DNA from: AP-15 sp963712825
GTDB taxonomy: Bacteria; Pseudomonadota; Alphaproteobacteria; ATCC43930; CGMCC-115725
Assembly (NCBI GenBank): GCA_963712825.1
Contig: CAVQJP010000025.1
Location: 229,601-293,600 of the forward strand
DNA: 64,000 nucleotides
Direction: 5' to 3'
The notes under the pieces: model-generated
Database searches by the model: none
The model's input: the letters and a program-made list of their open reading frames with translations, nothing else
What the model was told of the DNA's origin: nothing
In this document: one piece after another, positions 24,139 through 31,371 of the stretch
Numbering within the stretch: the first letter of the stretch is position 1
How the letters are laid out: every line of letters starts with the position of its first letter
Translations under genes and position numbers: made by a program

Positions 24139-26667
24139 CTATTCGTTGCGCAAAAACGCGGCGGGCTTGGCGCCGAGCGCGCGCCAAGTGCCGGCAAAGC
24201 CGAGGATCAGCGTCAGTACGATCGCCAGCGCCACGGTCCACAGCACCGGCCCCGGCAGAAACACCCACTCGCTGTCCATCAGCCGCGTCACCAGGAGATA
24301 GGCGGCTGACGTGCCGAGGCCGGCGGCGACAAGCCCGGCAAGCGCGCCGAGAAGTCCGTGCTCGATCAGAAAGCTCGACAGGATCAGGGCGCGCGTCGCC
24401 CCCAGCACCTTGAGCACGACAGCGTCATAGATGCGCCGGCGATGCCCGGCGGCGAATGCGCCGCCGAGAACCAGCGCACCCGCCGCGACCGCCACGAACG
24501 CCGTCAGCCGCACCGCGTCCCCGATCAGGCCGACGACCCGGCCGACGGCGGCCAGCGCCTCGCGGACGTGGATCGCCGAGATGTTCGGGAATTGCGCGGT
24601 CAAGCGGCGGAGGAGGGGTTCCTCCTGTCTCTGGGGCAGGTAGACGGCGGCGAGATCGGTCTGCGGCGCGTGCTCGAGGGCGCCGGGCGCGAACACGATC
24701 GCGAAATTGATCCCGAGCCGCTCCCAATTGATCGACCTGAGATTGGCGATGCGCGCGGTGATCTCGCGGCCGAGCAAGTTGACGGTCAGGGTGTCGCCGA
24801 CCTTTAGCCCCATGCCACGGGCGAGCGCGGCGTCGAACGAGATCAGCGGCGGTCCGCGGTAGTCGGCCGGCCACCACGTCCCGGCGGCGAGCCGCGAGCC
24901 CTTGGGCAGCGACGCCGAATAGGTCAGGCCGCGGTCGCTGCGCAACGCCCAGCGCGCCTCGGGCGCCACCGCCGCTCGCTCGACTGGTACGCCGTTCAGC
25001 CGGGTGATCCGGCCGCGCATCATCGGCACCGCCTCGGCGCGCGCGCCGGGGATGCCGTGCACGATCGCCTCAAAGCCGGCGAGCTGAGCCGGCTGGATGT
25101 CGATAAAGAAATACGCCGGCGCGCCGGCCGGCAGCCGCTGGTCGATTTCGCGCCCGAGGTTGCCCTCGACGAGGGCGACCGCCACCAGCACGGTCAAGCC
25201 GATCCCCAACGACAGGACGATTTGCGCGGTCGGGGCGCCGGGGCGGTGCAAATTCGCCAATGCCAGGCGCAATACCGGTCGGCGCGGGCGGCCGACCCGG
25301 GCGGCGAGGCCGACGATCGCGGTCCCGGCGGCCCAAAACAGCGCAAAGGCGCCGATCGCCGCGGCGACAAACCAGATGGCGACGTGCCGGTCCGGCGTGC
25401 CGCCGATCACGACCCCCGCCAGGCACAGCGCGAGCAGCGCGGTTCCGGCCAAGGCCGCGCGCGGCGCCCGGCGGCGGGCATGGTCGACAATGTCGCGGAA
25501 GAGGGCGCCGGCGGGAATGCCTCCCACCGCGGCGAGCGGCCACAGCACAAAGACGAGCGTTGTCAGCAGCCCGTAGATCCCGGCCAGCGTCAGCGGTTGC
25601 GGATAGATTCCGAGCCGGGCCGAGACCGGCAGCAGATGCGACAGCAGCGGCGCCGCCGCAATCGGCAGCAGCGCCCCGAGCGCCAGCGCCGCACAGATTG
25701 CGGCCAGCGCTATCGCCATGATCTCGCAAAAATAGACCGCAAAAACAAGGCGCGTCGGGGCGCCGAGGCATTTGAGGGTGGCGATCGTCGCGGTCTTGGC
25801 GGCGATGTGGCCGCGCACCACATTGCCGATGCCGAGGCCGCCGACCAGCAACGCCGACAACCCGACCAGCGACAGGAACAGCGCCACCCGGTCGATGAGC
25901 CGCTGCAAATCGGGCGTGGCTCGCGAAAAGTCGAGGAGCTCCCAGCCGGCATCGGGGAAAGCGGCGCGCGCCGCCTGTTCCCATCGAACCGGCGTCACCT
26001 CCGCCGCCAGCCGCAGACGATAGCGATAAGTCACGAGCGCGCCCGGCTGGATCAGCCGGGTCGTGGCGAGAGCCGCCCGCGAGATCAGGACCCGCGGGCC
26101 AAAGATCAGTCCGCTCGCCGCGGCGTCGGGCTCGCGTGCGATGGTGCCCCGGATTTGCAAAACTGCGTCGCCGACCGCGATCGTGTCGCCGATCTTTACG
26201 CCGAGCCGGCCGAGGAGCGACGGGTCGGCGACCGCGCCGAAGACGCCGTCGACGCCGCGGCCGAGCGCCGCCGCGAGCGGCTGCGGCGGTGTCAGGACGA
26301 GCTTGCCGTAGAGCGGATAGGCGGCGTCGACCGCCTTCAATTCGATCAGGCTCGGCCGACCCCCGTCGGGGGTGCGCGCCATCGCCCGCAGCGTGGCGAC
26401 CTCCGACAGCGTGCCGCTGCGCGCCAGAAATGCATGTTCAGCGGCGTCGGCCGGACGGTAGGCGAGCCGGGCTTCGACATCGCCGCCGAGCAATTCGCGG
26501 GCGTCGCCGGCGATCCCGGCGGTGAAGGACGCGGCGAGCGAGCCGATGCCGGCGATGGCGCCGACGCCGAGCACGAGGCAGGCGATCAGCACGCGCAGCC
26601 CGGCGGCGCCGCCGCGCAACTCGCGCCGGGCGAGCCGGATCGCGTAGGCGAAGGCGCCGAGGCTCAC
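24139..26667 (-). CDS. ABC transporter permease, FtsX/YbbP family
   Basis: An 842-residue permease with an N-terminal membrane anchor (VLIACLVLGVGAIAGIGSLA), a large periplasmic domain, a first FtsX core (VGLSALLVGGLGIGNVVRGH), central membrane segments, a second periplasmic domain and a second FtsX core near the C-terminus. This two-core layout with about ten membrane helices is that of YbbP-type permeases. Those are thought to move or extract lipids or lipoproteins mechanically and do not import solutes. Its ATG overlaps the stop of the ATPase gene (ATGA), so the two form one transporter. Confidence 0.92.
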   Translation of the reverse strand: MSLGAFAYAIRLARRELRGGAAGLRVLIACLVLGVGAIAGIGSLAASFTAGIAGDARELLGGDVEARLAYRPADAAEHAFLARSGTLSEVATLRAMARTPDGGRPSLIELKAVDAAYPLYGKLVLTPPQPLAAALGRGVDGVFGAVADPSLLGRLGVKIGDTIAVGDAVLQIRGTIAREPDAAASGLIFGPRVLISRAALATTRLIQPGALVTYRYRLRLAAEVTPVRWEQAARAAFPDAGWELLDFSRATPDLQRLIDRVALFLSLVGLSALLVGGLGIGNVVRGHIAAKTATIATLKCLGAPTRLVFAVYFCEIMAIALAAICAALALGALLPIAAAPLLSHLLPVSARLGIYPQPLTLAGIYGLLTTLVFVLWPLAAVGGIPAGALFRDIVDHARRRAPRAALAGTALLALCLAGVVIGGTPDRHVAIWFVAAAIGAFALFWAAGTAIVGLAARVGRPRRPVLRLALANLHRPGAPTAQIVLSLGIGLTVLVAVALVEGNLGREIDQRLPAGAPAYFFIDIQPAQLAGFEAIVHGIPGARAEAVPMMRGRITRLNGVPVERAAVAPEARWALRSDRGLTYSASLPKGSRLAAGTWWPADYRGPPLISFDAALARGMGLKVGDTLTVNLLGREITARIANLRSINWERLGINFAIVFAPGALEHAPQTDLAAVYLPQRQEEPLLRRLTAQFPNISAIHVREALAAVGRVVGLIGDAVRLTAFVAVAAGALVLGGAFAAGHRRRIYDAVVLKVLGATRALILSSFLIEHGLLGALAGLVAAGLGTSAAYLLVTRLMDSEWVFLPGPVLWTVALAIVLTLILGFAGTWRALGAKPAAFLRNE

Positions 26668-27401
26668 CGCGCCCGGCGGGCCGCGCCGAGCTGCGGCAGC
26701 ACGGTCGGCCGGTCCTCGGCGACGGTCCCGTCCGCCAGCCGGATCCGCCGGGCGCAGCGCTCGGCAAGGATTTCGTCGTGGGTGATCAGCAACAGGGTCG
26801 TGCCGTGCCGGGCGCGCTGCGCGAAGAGGCAGTCGATGACAAGCCTGCCGGTCGCGGCATCGAGATTACCGGTCGGCTCGTCGGCGAGCAGGAGCTTGGG
26901 GGCGGCGACAAAGGCGCGGGCGATCGCGACCCGCTGCTGCTCGCCGCCCGAAAGCTGCGCCGGATAGTGGCTGAGGCGATGGCCGAGACCGACCGCCTCG
27001 AGACCATGCCCGGCAGCGGCAAAGGCGTCCCGGCGACCGCCCAATTCCAATGGCAGCGCCACGTTTTCGAGCGCCGTCATCGTCGGGATCAGGTGAAAGG
27101 ACTGGAAGACGATGCCAATCGAATCGCGCCGCAGCCGCGCCAGGGCGTCCTCGCCGAGCGCGCCCAGGTCGTGCCCATCGACCCGCACCCTCCCGGCGCT
27201 CGGACGTTCAAGCCCGCCCAGCACCATCATCAGGGTCGACTTACCCGAGCCCGACGGCCCGACGAGGGCGACGGTCTCGCCCGCCGCGATTTCGAGCGAG
27301 ATCCCGCGCAGTATGTTGACGGGTCCGGCGGCGCTGCCCAGAGTCAGGCGGACGTCGTCGACCACCACGAGCGGGCCGCCGGAATGAAGCGAGCTGGTCA
27401 T
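26664..27401 (-). CDS. ABC transporter ATP-binding protein, YbbA family
   Basis: A 245-residue ATPase with Walker A GPSGSGKST, Q-loop IVFQSFHLIPTMTALENV, signature LSGGEQQRVAIARA, Walker B LLLADEPTGNLD and the switch His in LLLITHDEILAE. It belongs to the LolD/MacB/YbbA branch that partners FtsX-like permeases. The start is the first ATG inside the conserved domain boundary (MTSSLHSGGPLVVVDDVRL). The ATPase-permease pair is divergent from tesA, the same neighbourhood as in E. coli. Confidence 0.94.
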   Translation of the reverse strand: MTSSLHSGGPLVVVDDVRLTLGSAAGPVNILRGISLEIAAGETVALVGPSGSGKSTLMMVLGGLERPSAGRVRVDGHDLGALGEDALARLRRDSIGIVFQSFHLIPTMTALENVALPLELGGRRDAFAAAGHGLEAVGLGHRLSHYPAQLSGGEQQRVAIARAFVAAPKLLLADEPTGNLDAATGRLVIDCLFAQRARHGTTLLLITHDEILAERCARRIRLADGTVAEDRPTVLPQLGAARRAR

Positions 27402-27506
27402 CTTCGGTGCAGGCCGATTTGGTACGGGCCGAAAACGGCGGCGGCGCCCACGCCGGGGCGGCAAAAGCCTCGACGATATGATGCCGGCCGACTGGTTTTC
27501 AACGCG

Positions 27507-28139
27507 GTGCGCCGGCTCGCCGCGGTGTCGCTGGCTCTGATGCTTGGCATCGCGGCGCCGGCAATGGCGCATGGCCCGGTCATTCTCGATTTTGGCGACA
27601 GCCTGACCGCCGGCTACGGGCTGATGCCCGAAGAGGCGTTTCCGGCCCGCCTTGAGGCGTGGCTCGGCACGCACGGAGTCGCGGCGCGGGTCATCAATGC
27701 CGGGGTCTCGGGCGACACCACGACCGACGGGCTGGCGCGGCTCGACTGGGCGCTTGCCGACAAGCCCGATCTGGTGATCCTGGCTCTGGGCGCCAACGAC
27801 GCGCTGCGCGGGATCGACCCGGCGACAGTGCGCGCCAACCTCGACAAGATGCTGCAAAAGATCAGTGCGGCCGGCGCCAAGGTGCTGATATTGGGGATGC
27901 TGGCGCCGCCCAATTGGGGAGCGGCCTACGACCGCGCCTTCGATCAGATTTTTCCGCATCTGGCAAAGGCGCACCACGCGGCGCTCTATCCGTTCTTTCT
28001 GGAAGGTGTTGCAATGAAACCCGATCTCAATCAGCAGGACGGCCTGCACCCCAACGAGCGCGGCGTCGCGGTGCTCGTTGAGCATATCGGGCCGGTTGTC
28101 GCCGGCCTCCTCGGACGGCATGACGGGAGCGCCTCATGA
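27507..28139 (+). CDS. tesA: arylesterase / acyl-CoA thioesterase I-like GDSL hydrolase
   Basis: A 210-residue secreted SGNH hydrolase. After a signal peptide (VRRLAAVSLALMLGIAAPAM-AHG) come block I with the nucleophile (ILDFGDSLTAGYGL), block II NAGVSGDTT, block III ALGANDALRG and block V with the catalytic Asp and His (DGLHPNERG). E. coli TesA is a periplasmic thioesterase, protease and lysophospholipase of this family. No ATG fits, so the GTG at 27507 is taken as the start. The last codons overlap the FIST gene (ATGA), and ybbA diverges from the other side. Confidence 0.92.
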   Translation: MRRLAAVSLALMLGIAAPAMAHGPVILDFGDSLTAGYGLMPEEAFPARLEAWLGTHGVAARVINAGVSGDTTTDGLARLDWALADKPDLVILALGANDALRGIDPATVRANLDKMLQKISAAGAKVLILGMLAPPNWGAAYDRAFDQIFPHLAKAHHAALYPFFLEGVAMKPDLNQQDGLHPNERGVAVLVEHIGPVVAGLLGRHDGSAS

Positions 28140-29263
28140 GCGCCCGGTTTGCCGCCGCGGCGGCGTCCGGCGACCCGGCGGGTCTTGCACAGCGCTGCAT
28201 CGCCGGGCTCGCACCCGTGGACCAGGCGAATTTCGGCGTCCTCTATGTGACCGAGCCGGCGGCGGCTGCGCTCCCCGGCATCTTGCGCGATCTCGCCGCG
28301 CATACCGGCGTCAAATCCTGGGTCGGCGGGGTCGGCCTCGGGGTGTGCTCGGCCGCGAGCGAGGTGTTTGAGGAGCCCGCCGCTGTCGTCATCACGGCAG
28401 CACTTCCCGAGGACGGGTTTCGCGTCTTTGCCGCGACCAAGGAGCCGGGCTCCGACCTGCCGCGCCGGCACGCTGCCTGGATCGAGAAATCGGCGCCGGC
28501 ATTGGCGCTGGTGCACGCCGACCCGCGCTGCCCCGACGTCGCCAAGGCGGCGGTTGACGTTGCCGCAGCGAGTGGTGCTTTTCTCGTCGGCGGACTTGTG
28601 TCGCATCGCTGCGAGAACCCGCTCGTTGCCGGCAGCCCCAACGTCGACGGCCTCGGTGCCGAGGGGGTCGCCGGCGTCATGCTGGCGCCGGAGATCGCGG
28701 TCGCGACCTCGCTGACCCAGGGCTGCATGCCGATCGGCCCGACCCACCGCATCGACGAGGCGCGCGACAACATCGTCATGGTCATCGACGGCCGCCCGGC
28801 GCTCAGCGTGTTTCTGGAAGATATCGGGCCGGATCTGGCGCAGGATCTGCGGCGGCTCGGCGGCGTCGTCTTTGTCGGGCTCCCGGTGGCCGGTTCGGAC
28901 ACCGGCGACTATCTCGTGCGGAATATCATGGCGATCGACCCCGGCCGCGGCTGGGTCGTGGTCGGCGCCGAAATCGCCGCCGGCGACCGGATTCTGTTTT
29001 GTCGGCGCGACCCGGAGAGCGCGCGGCGCGACATGGTGCGGATGGTGCAACAACTCGCCGGCCGGCTCGACGGACCCCCCAAGGCCGGGATTTATGTCAG
29101 CTGCGTCGCGCGCGGCGCCAATCTGTTTGGCGAGCCCGGGGTCGAGACCCGGCTGATCCGCGAAACGCTCGGCGATTTCCCGCTGGTGGGGTTCTTTGCC
29201 AATGGCGAGATCTCGCGCGACCGGCTCTATGGCCATACCGGCGTCTTGACCCTGTTCACGTGA
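28136..29263 (+). CDS. FIST domain protein
   Basis: A 375-residue cytosolic protein with FIST-N (SWVGGVGLGVCSAASEVFEE, ALALVHADPRCPDV) and FIST-C (YLVRNIMAIDPGRGWVVVG, then GIYVSCVARGANLFGEPGVE and GFFANGEISRDRLYGHTGVL). FIST domains are predicted to bind small ligands, perhaps amino acids, and often accompany signalling proteins. Here the domain stands alone, translationally coupled to tesA and 4 bp before thpR. What it senses is unknown. Confidence 0.88.
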   Translation: MSARFAAAAASGDPAGLAQRCIAGLAPVDQANFGVLYVTEPAAAALPGILRDLAAHTGVKSWVGGVGLGVCSAASEVFEEPAAVVITAALPEDGFRVFAATKEPGSDLPRRHAAWIEKSAPALALVHADPRCPDVAKAAVDVAAASGAFLVGGLVSHRCENPLVAGSPNVDGLGAEGVAGVMLAPEIAVATSLTQGCMPIGPTHRIDEARDNIVMVIDGRPALSVFLEDIGPDLAQDLRRLGGVVFVGLPVAGSDTGDYLVRNIMAIDPGRGWVVVGAEIAAGDRILFCRRDPESARRDMVRMVQQLAGRLDGPPKAGIYVSCVARGANLFGEPGVETRLIRETLGDFPLVGFFANGEISRDRLYGHTGVLTLFT

Positions 29264-29267
29264 CGGC

Positions 29268-29804
29268 ATGCTGCGGCTCTTTGTCGGGATCGGCTTTCCG
29301 CCCGAGCTCAAATTGCGGCTGTCGCTGTTGTGCTCGGGGATACCAAAGGCGCGCTGGGTCGATCCCGGCAATTTGCACCTGACCCTGCGCTTCATCGGCG
29401 AGATCTCCGAGGATGTCGCAGCCGATGTCGACGAGGCATTGCTGCGGCTGCGGGCGCGCGGGTTTGTGCTGCAGCTCGCGGGAACCGGCGTCTTTGGCGG
29501 CGACCGGCCGCGCAATCTGTGGGTCGGGGTCGAGCGCAGCCCGGAGCTCGCGGCGTTGCGCGACAAGATCGAGCAGGCGCTGACCCGCATCGGACTGCCG
29601 CCGGAGCCGCGCAAATTCGCCCCGCACGTGACCTTGGCGCGGCTGCACAACCCGCCGCTCGACAGCCTCGCGGAGTTTCTGGCTGCTCATGCCGGGTTTC
29701 GGGCCGAGCCGCTCCCGGTCCGGGCGTTCAGCCTGATTGCGAGCTACCCGACCAAGGCGGGCTCGGTCTACGAGGACCAGGCCGATTACGTATTGGGGAG
29801 CTGA
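29268..29804 (+). CDS. thpR: RNA 2',3'-cyclic phosphodiesterase
   Basis: A 178-residue 2H-family phosphoesterase that opens 2',3'-cyclic phosphate ends of RNA to 2'-phosphates. Both catalytic motifs are visible: HLTLRFIGE (first HxT) and PHVTLARL (second HxT), with the expected N-terminus MLRLFVGIGFPPELK. Length matches the family. It directly follows the FIST gene. Confidence 0.94.
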   Translation: MLRLFVGIGFPPELKLRLSLLCSGIPKARWVDPGNLHLTLRFIGEISEDVAADVDEALLRLRARGFVLQLAGTGVFGGDRPRNLWVGVERSPELAALRDKIEQALTRIGLPPEPRKFAPHVTLARLHNPPLDSLAEFLAAHAGFRAEPLPVRAFSLIASYPTKAGSVYEDQADYVLGS

Positions 29805-29866
29805 CCGGGGCAGAACCGACGGGACAGAGCTGACGGACAGAGCTGACCGACGGCGAGGAGGGCGCG

Positions 29867-30280
29867 ATGGCATATTGGCTGCTAAAGTCGGAACCGACGG
29901 CCTATTCGTGGGATCGGCTGGTGGCGGACGGCCGCACCAACTGGGACGGCGTGCGCAACGCCCAGGCGCTCAACAATCTGCGGGCGATGAAGCCCGGCGA
30001 GCGCGCGTTTTTCTATCACTCGAACGAGGGCAAGGACATTGTCGGGGTAGCCGAGATCGTCAACGGGTTTTACCCCGACCCGAAGGACAAGAACGGCAAG
30101 CTCGGCATGGTCGACGTGATCCCGGTGATGCCGGTGGCAAAGCCGGTGAGCCTCGCCGATATGAAAGCGAGGCCGGAGCTCGCCGGCATGGCGCTCTTGC
30201 GGCAGTCGCGGCTGTCGGTGTGCCCGGTCAGCGACGGCGAATGGGCGGTGATCTGCGAGATGGCCGGCGTCCCGGCGTGA
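29867..30280 (+). CDS. EVE domain protein
   Basis: A 137-residue protein consisting only of an EVE/PUA-like fold: AYWLLKSEPTAYSWDRLVAD, then TNWDGVRNAQALNNLR, KPGERAFFYHSNEGKDIVGV and MALLRQSRLSVCPVS. EVE domains bind modified bases in DNA or RNA. Standalone ones of this length (the thymocyte nuclear protein 1 type) are widespread and their targets are not known. A ribosome-binding site GAGGAGG is present. The 62-bp gap before it carries small direct repeats (ACAGAGCTGAC twice). Confidence 0.93.
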   Translation: MAYWLLKSEPTAYSWDRLVADGRTNWDGVRNAQALNNLRAMKPGERAFFYHSNEGKDIVGVAEIVNGFYPDPKDKNGKLGMVDVIPVMPVAKPVSLADMKARPELAGMALLRQSRLSVCPVSDGEWAVICEMAGVPA

Positions 30281-30318
30281 GCGGCGTCGACGTCGGGCGT
30301 CCGGGGCGCGGCCCGCGG

Positions 30319-30609
30319 CTAGCGCCGGTCGCTCAGCGATTTGAGGTCGCGCAAGGTCAGCTCGAGATTGCCGTCGTCGGCCAGATCGCGCCGACGCAGC
30401 TTGGTCTCGGCGGCGCGCTCGAATGCGGCGCGGTTGAAATGATAAGCCTCGACACAGCCCTGCGGGGTCGGGCGCGACTGCAGCAGCGCTTGAAACACCC
30501 GGCGGCGCACCCTAACGACGCCGCGATATTCGCCGATTTCAACCCCGAACTCGACCGCGCCGGTGGTCTCGTTCCAGCGGGCGTCGCCGGGAAACGAGAA
30601 CAGGTTCAC
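30319..30609 (-). CDS. DUF1488 family protein
   Basis: A 96-residue protein beginning MNLFSFPGDARWNETTGAVE with a beta-rich first half and AYHFNRAAFERAAETKLRRR in the second, typical of DUF1488. The function of this family is unknown. It lies 51 bp downstream of sciP on the same strand and may be in the same transcript. Confidence 0.8.
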   Translation of the reverse strand: MNLFSFPGDARWNETTGAVEFGVEIGEYRGVVRVRRRVFQALLQSRPTPQGCVEAYHFNRAAFERAAETKLRRRDLADDGNLELTLRDLKSLSDRR

Positions 30610-30660
30610 CGTGAGCCACGCGCGTTCGGCGAGATTCTGCGCCCGCGTTGAACGGGTAGC

Positions 30661-30969
30661 CTATCGGTAGCGCATTTGCTGCGGAGCGGCGTCGGGCGGC
30701 TGTTGCTGCCCGCTGCTCGGGATTTTGGTGTAGCGATAGGATTGGAGGCGGGTGGTCCGCAGCCCGGGAACGCCGTTCTGGTCCAAGGCCCGCTCCCAAG
30801 CCAGCAACTCCTCGTCGGACAGCATGTAGCGCTCGCAAGCCTCCTCGCGGGTGATCAGGCCGCCGCGCGCCGCGGCGACAACGGCGGCTTTTCTGCCTGG
30901 CGACCATCGCTTGGTGTCGGGCGGCGGCAAACCGGCATCGAGCAGCGGGACAGGGGACGGTTTTGTCAT
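30661..30969 (-). CDS. sciP: SciP-type CtrA inhibitor (DUF1153)
   Basis: A 102-residue helix-turn-helix protein with the SciP core: LPPPDTKRWSPGRKAAVVAA, then GGLITREEACERYMLSDEEL and LAWERALDQNGVPGLR. In Caulobacter, SciP binds CtrA or its promoters and represses CtrA-dependent genes in swarmer cells. The family is restricted to alphaproteobacteria, so it is a good taxonomic marker here. The C-terminus is a Gln/Pro-rich tail not found in the shorter Caulobacter protein. Start MTKPSPVPLL is chosen; upstream in-frame ATGs at 30975 and 31047 cannot be excluded. Confidence 0.88.
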   Translation of the reverse strand: MTKPSPVPLLDAGLPPPDTKRWSPGRKAAVVAAARGGLITREEACERYMLSDEELLAWERALDQNGVPGLRTTRLQSYRYTKIPSSGQQQPPDAAPQQMRYR

Positions 30970-31371
30970 GTGCATGCGTCTCATTAGCGGTTTGTAGGCA
31001 AACCTGCGGCGGACTACCGGAGGTAGCAAATGCAGCGGGTTTGACACAAGTTAGGACTCTGTTTGGGACGGATTTATTCCACGCAAAGGTGTCCGCAAAA
31101 AGCATTTCCGGACAGCGCCGCGGCGATGCGGGCTGATCCCAGGCTTGCCGGGCCGCGGAATGCCTTGAACATAGGTAACGTACCAAACCAAGGGGGCGAG
31201 TCATGCGGCAGGAAGCCGCAGGCAGAGCGGTTTTGCGGTAGCGTTGTCATCGTGGAGCGGTTATCACCTCGGCGCCGCGGGTTCCTATGATGCTCCGCCG
31301 GGCCAAGCAGAGCCGGCGCGCGACCGGCATGGTCCCGGGCCGCATCCAAACCAGCTGCGAGCTTGGTTCGC
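30970..31371. other. divergent intergenic region between sciP and hpnN
   Basis: No coding frame stands out. It must hold the promoters of sciP (leftward) and hpnN (rightward). A TTGACA near 31040 on the plus strand has no clear -10 partner, so I do not call a promoter. Confidence 0.45.

Noticed and set aside
24139..27401. YbbA-YbbP as a drug-efflux MacB system
   Set aside because: ATPase and permease are separate proteins with two FtsX cores, no MacA-like adaptor is nearby, and the neighbour is tesA as in the YbbAP locus.
31040..31070. TTGACA upstream of hpnN as a sigma-70 promoter
   Set aside because: No acceptable -10 element at the right distance, and it lies over 300 bp from the gene.
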